Part shown: positions 57,977-64,000 of the stretch, piece after piece
How the letters are laid out: the number at the start of each line of letters is the position of its first letter
Position numbering within the stretch: position 1 is the stretch's first letter
Source: Calycina herbarum
Taxonomy: Eukaryota > Ascomycota > Leotiomycetes > Helotiales > Pezizellaceae
Direction of reading: 5' to 3'
Length of the DNA: 64,000 nt
Assembly (NCBI GenBank): GCA_001414485.1
Contig: LLEY01000179.1
Span: 1 to 64,000, forward strand
Program-made: the position numbers and the translations under genes
Notes under the pieces: model-generated
Database searches by the model: none
Seen by the model: only the letters and a program-made list of their open reading frames with translations
What the model was told of the DNA's origin: nothing

Positions 57977-58428
57977 TATTACAAATCACGTTTTATATAA
58001 TAAGTAGTCTAGACAGCGTTCTAATAAGACAAGGTATAACGTCTAGGAAATAGAAGGTAATATAGAAGAGAATCTATAATATAGAAGGTATTTAGAGATT
58101 CTAGGATCTTACTATTAGAAGTTGGTTATAATCACGTAACTAAGAAGGTAAGCGACATAGCCGACGAGTCGACTATGTCGACTATAGTTAGACAGGTCGA
58201 CTATAGTAGCTAGGAGATACGAAGGTTCTATATATACTAGCACGTCTACTATTAGATAGGAGCTTCGTACTTAACTTTAGTTATTAATCTTATTATCTTA
58301 TTTAACATCTTTGATATAAGTAACGAGTTTACTTCTAAGTAAATAACCCGGTGTATCTATACTTCTTACTAGTATACTAATCTTCGAGACTTAGTTATCT
58401 TTGTTTAGTTCGTTTAAGTTTTATTATA
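57977..58428 (+). repeat. 3' LTR of Gypsy copy 2
   Basis: 452 bp, preceded by the polypurine tract AAGAAGAGGA. Begins TATTACAAATCACG. Its U3 array is GTCGAC/GACTAT-based (58150-58210), different from the 5' LTR at 35775. Conserved R/U5. Followed by TCTAG, with no duplication of the 5' flank GTTTA. Confidence 0.8.
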
Positions 58429-60303
58429 TCTAGCGACGTATTTACGTAACCTTGTTTAGTAACGTATAAATACGAGGGAACCTTCGAGAGTATACTTAGT
58501 AGAACGTACGCTTACGTACGTTCGCGAATAGAACCTTCTAGAGTACTCTTAATAGAATCCTCTAGAATAAGTAGACTAAGTATATAAGTTAGTAAGAACT
58601 CTACTCTAGAAAGAGTAATCGAATCTTCTTATATATAGACGCCTCTATAGTTCAAATCATTAGTATTCGCTATAAGCTCTAATATATCTATAAGGTTTCT
58701 TAATTTAAAACTACGAGTCTTTTTTACTAAAGAAGTAATCTATTCTCTATTATCTAGTTCTAGTCTTCTTAAGTAGCTTTTGTCTAGTCTTCTTCTAAGT
58801 TTAGAGTATTATAGTTAGTAGTAAGTAACTAGTTAATAAAGTTAAACGAAGATTCTAAAGTAACTAGAGCTAGTATTATCGAAGGTTTTAATTAGATAGT
58901 AATATATAGATCTAACTAATTAGACGTAAGTAAGGTTTATTATCTTTTAAACGTTTTTATATTATTCTATAGACTAACGTCTTACTCTTAGCGTATTAGC
59001 GTATCTGTCTTTTTATTTTACTTACTAGCTTAAAACGTAATTATAAAGTAGAATTCTAATAGAAACTCTACCTATCTCGCTTATTACTAGTTTAAGGTTT
59101 TAAAGGTTATAAAGTAATCTAAAGCTTTATAATTAGTAAAGACTTTGATTTAAAAGCTAGTTTATATAAGATTAGCTTACTAATATCTAAAAGAGCAGAT
59201 AATAGCTAATATCTTCTTATCGTATATTTAATAATTTAGCTTAGTAGAGTTTATTATCTTTAAAAAGTACTTTATAAGTCTCTATAGTTTAGTTCTAGAT
59301 ATATATTATAATATTACAGCTGTAATTTCTCCGTTAGAAGCGTTAGTCTCTACTATAGTCTCTAAATCAGCTATAAGATAGTATAAGAGAGAGATAGTAA
59401 CTAAGACTTCTTTTAATATATTAAAAGCCTCTTTATAGTCTAAGTCGAACGTGAATAGTACTTCTTTACTTATAAGGCGGTTTAGTAGACGAGTAATCTG
59501 TTTATAATCCTAAATAAAACGTCGGTAGAAGTTATAAAAACCTAGAAAGAACTAGATACTCTTAATAGTACTAGGATATTTCTAGGAAACGATTACTAAG
59601 ATCTTCTTAGAATTAACCTCGATTCTGTCTATAGAGATAATAAAACTAAGGTACTTTATATAAGTAACGTAGAACTCTATCTTCTTAATATCTACTTATA
59701 GTCCGGCTTTATAGAGCTGTTCTAAGACTTTATAGATATATTCGACGTATACGAGCTTATTATTAGAGTATATAAGAATATAGTTAAGATAAGCTATATA
59801 GAAGTTATTAAGATACTCTATAAGAACGCTATTTATATATCTCTAGATATAGTAAGACTGTTAGTTAAGCTAAAAGAGAATACTTTATATTTAAACGTAC
59901 TATAGTAGATCTAGAAGGTTATAAGCTCTTTAGAGTCTAGATCTATTTAAATAAAGTTAAAAGCTTAACGAATATTAAGCTTTATAAAGATTTTAGTACT
60001 AGTAATTTATATAAAAGTTTCGTTGATTAGTAGAAGAGAGTACTAGTTCTTATACGTAAGAATGTTAAGTTTATAGTAGTTAATATAAAGCTATAAGCTT
60101 CCGTCGAGCTTCTTTATAAACAGTACTAGAGAAGCGAAAGAGGCGTAGCTAGGAATAATAAACTCTTTATTAAGGTTATCGAGGATATACTACTTAATAG
60201 CTAGAAGTTTCTTAGTTATTATCTTATATAGTAGGTTATACGAGAGAGTATTTAAGCCTATAAGCTTAATCTTATAGTTGACTTAGTTCTATAGTTAAGG
60301 AAG
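58429..60303 (-). mobile_element. Fragment of a second Gypsy lineage (RT-RNase H), minus strand
   Basis: Minus strand from about 60295: KKLLAIK, LDNLNKEFIIPSYASFASLV, LFIKKLDGSL, INYYKLNILTYKN, then FIKLNIR and the catalytic box AYLNYILIYSNNKL (near 59735-59775, from YLDDILIYS), FYVTYIKYLSFIISIDRIEV, FLGFYNFYRRFI, RNase H ETNASN near 59340. Motifs are Ty3/Gypsy but the sequence is unlike copies 1-3. No LTR pair of its own is identified; 58429-58700 may hold its 3' LTR or UTR. It is heavily RIP-mutated. Confidence 0.75.
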
Positions 60304-60751
60304 TGTTATAAATTACGTTATATATAATAAGTAGTCTAGACGGCGCTCTAATAAAATAAGGTATAATATCTAGGAAATAGAAGGTAATACTAGAGAGAAT
60401 CAGTAATACGAAGGTATTTAGATATTCTAGGATCTTACTATTAGATAACTGTTAGAAGTTATATAATAGATCCTCTTAGATTCTATAAGAGATCTATAGA
60501 GATCTAGAGATCTAGGCCTATATAGGGATCTAGATAGCACGAGGGGTTCTATATCTACTAGCACGTCTACTACCTAGATAGAAGCTTCGTACTTAACTTT
60601 AGTTATTAATCTTATTATCTTATTTAATATTTTTAATATAAGTAACGAGTTAACTTCTAAGTAAGCAACTCGGCGTATCTATACTTCTTATTTATATACT
60701 AACCTTCGAGACTTAGTTACTTTTGTTTAGTACGTATAGAGTTTCGTTATA
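60304..60751 (+). repeat. Gypsy-family LTR with AGATCT-type U3 array
   Basis: 448 bp from TGTTATAAATTACG to TTTCGTTATA. R/U5 matches the family; U3 (60465-60535) is an array of AGATCTATAGAGATCTAGAG units. No polypurine tract precedes it, so it is a 5' LTR or solo LTR. Flanks GGAAG and ATAAG do not match. Confidence 0.8.
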
Positions 60752-62260
60752 ATAAGCTCTTTATCTTAAAGTTTTAAGTAGCTCTTATAAAACGACTAGA
60801 AGCGAAAAGAAAGCTATCTATAGCTTTCTATCTATAGATAAATAAAGAGAATAAAGGTATAAATTAAGTAGTTAAAATATACCTTCGTTATTATATAAAC
60901 TACTAGTAAGATAACTAGGTAGAATTACTACTGCTAGTATAAGTCGTCTATAATAGTTTAATAACGGAAATAATACTAGTTATACTATTTTATACTAACT
61001 TTAGATACGAATTAATAGTATATTAAGAACTATTAACTTTAATAATAGATAACTAACTTACTTAAATTCAGGTCTTAAAGATTAAAAGACTATATAAGAA
61101 ACTAGTAGAAGATTTATAGTTTATAGTAGAACGAAATATATACTACTATAATAAACGACGTAGTTAGAAGCTAACGTTAAAAGAGAAGAATAAAGTTTAT
61201 TTAATATAGAAAAATATTAATACTAAGAGACTAAGTAATAAACTAAACTATAAGAAACTAGAACTATTTAGAATTAAGTAAGTTAGAGTACTCTTAAATT
61301 ATAAATTAGTACTACTATAAACTATAAATATATATCTAGTATTCTATATATCTCTACTTAAACTAGTACTACTAGGAGTACTACTAGCTCTACTTATAGA
61401 AATCTAACTAGTTAACCTAAACGCTAAATACGAAGTTAAGAAGATTTTAGACTACTATATTATTAGATATAAGATACTATATTATTAGATATAAGATTAA
61501 GTACTTAATAAAATAGATAGATTACCTATACTTAGAAAACACCTAGGAGCTAAAAGATAACCTTAACTAGTACCTAGTAGAACTTTAGAAATTCTACTAA
61601 TAAAACCTAAGTTTACCTATATCTCGTAGTTAGAAGAGAAGACTTCTAAGATAGCTAGGTTAAGGCCTAGCTTAGAAACAGGATTAATAGAAGTAAATAG
61701 AGCTACTAGGTAGAGGACCTCTACCTCTCTCTACTCTCTCTCTTCTTCTTCTTTCTTTTCTTTCTCTCTCTTATCTACCTTATTAAGCTCTTATAGGTTT
61801 AAGAGACTATAATATAATATCTCCTACTTCTACTTAGTAAGAAAGCGTTACTGTTTCTATAATCAGAGGATCCTCTATATAGCTTCTTCTTAAACCTTAT
61901 AGATAGTTTCCTCTATCTATTCTAAGTATTAAGAGATTTCTACTTAAAGGTTAAGAGTATTTAGTTCTATTCTTCGACGTTATAGAGCTTACTATTCCTA
62001 GTATATTTAGAGTACTTAGAACTACTAGTAACACCGACGTAGTAACAGCTAGTCTTTACTTAAATATATTAAGTATAGAGAATTATTTCACGTTCTAATC
62101 GTTTAATTTAGAGACTGTTTAGAATTCTATATTATTTAAGTCTATTTTTATAAATAGGTATTAATAATATAATAAAAGGAAGAGAAGGCTGTCTATCTCT
62201 TAATAATATTTCTTAGGTTATACTTAAGCGTAGAGATATACTAGTCTAAGAAGAGGATAG
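60752..62260 (+). pseudogene. Internally deleted Gypsy copy: integrase C-terminus and chromodomain
   Basis: Starts abruptly inside integrase, at the point matching 31950 of copy 1, continues through RLSNKLNYKKLELFRIK and IYLVFYISLLKLVLLGVLLA to a chromodomain (YEVKKILDYYIIRYK near 61425), which carries a duplicated ATTATTAGATATAAGAT. A polypurine AAGAAGAGGA precedes the next LTR. Everything from gag to mid-integrase is missing. Confidence 0.75.
61640..62210 (-). pseudogene. Antisense accessory reading frame, deleted Gypsy copy
   Basis: Minus strand, same position relative to pol and 3' LTR as in the other copies: a degraded coil (KVDKREKEKKEEEEREQ-like with one stop at the Q) and a diverged tail (ALFTSINPVSKLGLNLAILE). 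It is the weakest of the four. Confidence 0.4.
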
Positions 62261-63113
62261 TATTACTAATTATAGAATATAGTAAGTAGTCTAGATAGCG
62301 CTCTAATAAGATAAGGTATAATATCTAGAGAATAGAAGGTAATATAAGAGGAAATTAGTAATATAAAAGATATATAACGTGGTTTATTAGAACTCTACGT
62401 ATATTAGAACTCTACGTACTTTAAAACCTATATAAAAAACATTTGTATATAATCGTATACTTTACGTATTTATTTATAAAAAACTCTAAAATTAAAATCT
62501 TAGTTTTATTACTATATAAACAAATAATATTTAGAATTTCAGACGCTTACTAATTATAATCGCTAAGTTATTAAAGAAATAAAAAAGACAACTACGATTA
62601 TAAGAGTAATTTTAAGCGAATCTTTGATTATAATTAGTAAGTGTCTAAAAAACCTAAAAATCATTTCTTTATATAGTAATAAAACTAAGATTTTAATTTC
62701 AGATTTTTATATATAAATACGTAAAGTATATAGTTATATATAGACGTTTTTTATATAGGTTTTAAAGTACGTAGAGTTCTAATATACGTAGAGTTCTAAT
62801 AAACCACGTTAAGGATTTTAGAATCTTACTATTATAAGACTATTAGAAGTTATATATAGTTATATAACGTAATCGCCTATATCGTCTTAATCGCTCTAAT
62901 TATAAGTAATATAAGTAATATAAGCGATATAAGTAATATACTTAGAAAACGAAGGTTCTATATAAGACTAGTACGTCTACTATTAGATAGAAGCTTTATA
63001 CTTAACTTTAGTTATTAATCTTATTACTTTACTTTAATATCTTTAATATAAGTAATAAGTTTACCTCTAAGTAAATATAATATAATAGTAATCTTCTTTA
63101 CCTATATACTAAC
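62261..63113 (+). repeat. Gypsy-family 3' LTR carrying a MITE, truncated by Copia
   Basis: Starts TATTACTAATTATAG after a polypurine tract. U3 has the GCGAT/GTAAT-type array (62875-62945) and resembles the LTR at 35775 more than that at 60304. It is interrupted by a MITE (62377-62809) and stops at CTATATACTAAC, where the Copia LTR begins; the last 60 bp of the LTR are missing. Confidence 0.75.
62377..62809. mobile_element. Foldback MITE related to the Fot1/pogo element
   Basis: 433 bp flanked by TA (62375-62376, 62810-62811). It begins ACGTGGTTTATTAGAACTCT and ends with its reverse complement. The two halves are near reverse complements over almost the whole length, for example CTTAGTTTTATTACTATATA on the left and its complement on the right, so the element is one long imperfect hairpin. 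The ends match the pogo TIR at 45003 (ACGTAGTTTATTAGTACTCT) with few differences, including the doubled AxCTCTACGTATATT motif. It has no coding capacity and presumably was moved by a related transposase. Confidence 0.9.
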
Positions 63114-63263
63114 TGTTAGTATAACTTAGTAGCTAATAGTATAATATAAAAAGAGTATATTATCGTTCGTATATACAGAGCAAAGTAAGCTGCTCTGTCT
63201 ACTTAAATAGACCTTAAGCGAGAAGGTTACGTAGAGTGCTATTTACTTATTATTATACCGACA
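63114..63263 (-). repeat. Copia-type 3' LTR (minus-strand element)
   Basis: 150 bp from TGTTAGTATAAC to TTATACCGACA on the plus strand. It matches the solo LTR at 14776-14914. On the minus strand the sequence just before it, TTTTAAAGAAGTG, serves as a plausible polypurine tract. Confidence 0.65.
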
Positions 63264-63279
63264 CTAGCACTTCTTTAAA

Positions 63280-64000
63280 ACGGTGGAAGTTACTATCTAA
63301 AAATTATTAAAATCTCTTATCTCGTCCAGCTAATCATAGCTCTCTATTCCATGTCCTCGACTAATAAGAGCGTCCTATTCAGAGGTCTTATTATCCCTTA
63401 TTCCGTTCTATCTATTCTATAAGCTTAATATCCAGCTTACTAGTATCGATTAGCTTTTGTAGAGCGTTACAGCAGTCCTTCTTTGTTATAGCGTCCGCGG
63501 GATTACTCTTGCTATCGATCTACTTAATTTCGTCGATCTCTCTTAACTTATATACTTCTTACAAGTATATAACGTTAATTATTAAGCGCTTCTCCTTAGT
63601 GGTGCCTAGTTTGGCTATATATTCGTAAATAGACTTCGAATCGGTATATATAATAAGCGCGACCTTAAAGCCTAAGATGCTTTCTAGAGTTGATTTAACA
63701 GAAGCGGTAGCGTCGAATCCAGAGCTTATTATATACAATTCTAAGGCTAAAACGCTGTAAGTAACTCTTTTGTACTTAGTAGAAGACCAATGTAAAATAT
63801 TAGTATTATTACTCTTATCTACAAGTACTATAACATATCTAATTTATAATAATAAGTCCTTGTTATTCGTAAAAGAGCTATCTGTAAAGGCGTATAATTT
63901 AAGCGAGTTTTGGTCTAATTTGACGTATTTAAGCCCTCTTATAGCATTGTCGATTTGCTATTAAATTCGCTTATTAAGAAGGCTAATATCGACTTCTTAT
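63280..64000 (-). pseudogene. Ty1/Copia pol C-terminus (RNase H), partial
   Basis: Minus strand: ALELYIISSGFDATASVKST, LESILGFKVALIIYTDSKSI, YEYIAKLGTTKEKRLIINVI, REIDEIK-IDSKSNPADAIT, KKDCCNALQKLIDTSKLDIK. This is the Copia RNase H domain with the TDSKS catalytic Asp and the PADAxTK end motif. The rest of the element lies beyond the window. A few RIP stops occur, fewer than in the Gypsy copies. The open frame on the plus strand at 63770-63964 is a shadow. Confidence 0.85.

Noticed and set aside
63770..63964. Plus-strand hydrophobic ORF at the right end
   Set aside because: It is the shadow of the minus-strand Copia RNase H frame.

Overview
The window is nuclear DNA from a filamentous ascomycete (Pezizomycotina). 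The evidence is a HET-domain gene, short introns with GT/AG ends and CTAAC-type branch sites, fungal families (DUF7924, FluG/DUF3435-like, HNH-like, Dcr2-like phosphatase), and transposons that have lost nearly all CA and TG dinucleotides while keeping CG. That last pattern is the signature of repeat-induced point mutation (RIP) acting at CpA. No rRNA, tRNA or CRISPR array is visible, and almost no gene is clearly intact.

Left third (1-20.7 kb): normal base composition, a graveyard of accessory genes. In order: a kinase-like N-terminal relic and an F-box-like fragment (0.25-2.1 kb); two copies of a 236-260 bp TATA-containing repeat; a coiled-coil gene split by a solo LTR (3.3-3.9 kb); a HET-domain gene broken by frameshifts (5.3-7.9 kb); a five-exon FluG/DUF3435-like gene killed by five C-to-T nonsense changes (8.8-9.9 kb); minisatellites; a second coiled-coil relic cut by an LTR; relics of unknown origin with a solo Gypsy LTR in a perfect 5-bp duplication (11.5 kb); an ankyrin relic; an N-terminal fragment of bacterial-type GlmU (12.9-13.15 kb) joined to the truncated 3' end of a fungal HNH-like gene (13.15-14.2 kb); two more solo LTRs; a small spliced hypothetical gene (16.2-16.9 kb); a palindromic coding repeat; a frameshifted DUF7924 gene (18.3-19.7 kb); and a truncated Dcr2-like phosphatase (19.9-20.5 kb).

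Right two thirds (20.7-64 kb): one continuous RIP-mutated nest of transposons. A Helitron-like element (from 20.69 kb) carries a chromodomain Ty3/Gypsy element (26648-33896, TSD TAGCA). A second Helitron copy begins at 34.26 kb and is cut by another Gypsy LTR (35775). That Gypsy copy is itself interrupted by a Tad-like LINE (36183-41870), a 5'-truncated LINE (43135-43553) and a Fot1/pogo transposon (45003-54214, TA duplication). The Fot1/pogo element in turn contains a third, reverse-strand Gypsy copy (45282-52325, TSD CTAAT). Then follow a 3' LTR, a different reverse-strand Gypsy fragment, an internally deleted Gypsy copy whose 3' LTR holds a 433-bp foldback MITE, and the 3' end of a reverse-strand Copia element running off the window. 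Every coding region here is riddled with TAG/TAA codons, so all activity is historical. The most unusual features are the glmU fragment, a recurrent antisense accessory reading frame between pol and the 3' LTR of the Gypsy family, and the rapidly diversified repeat arrays in that family's U3 regions.
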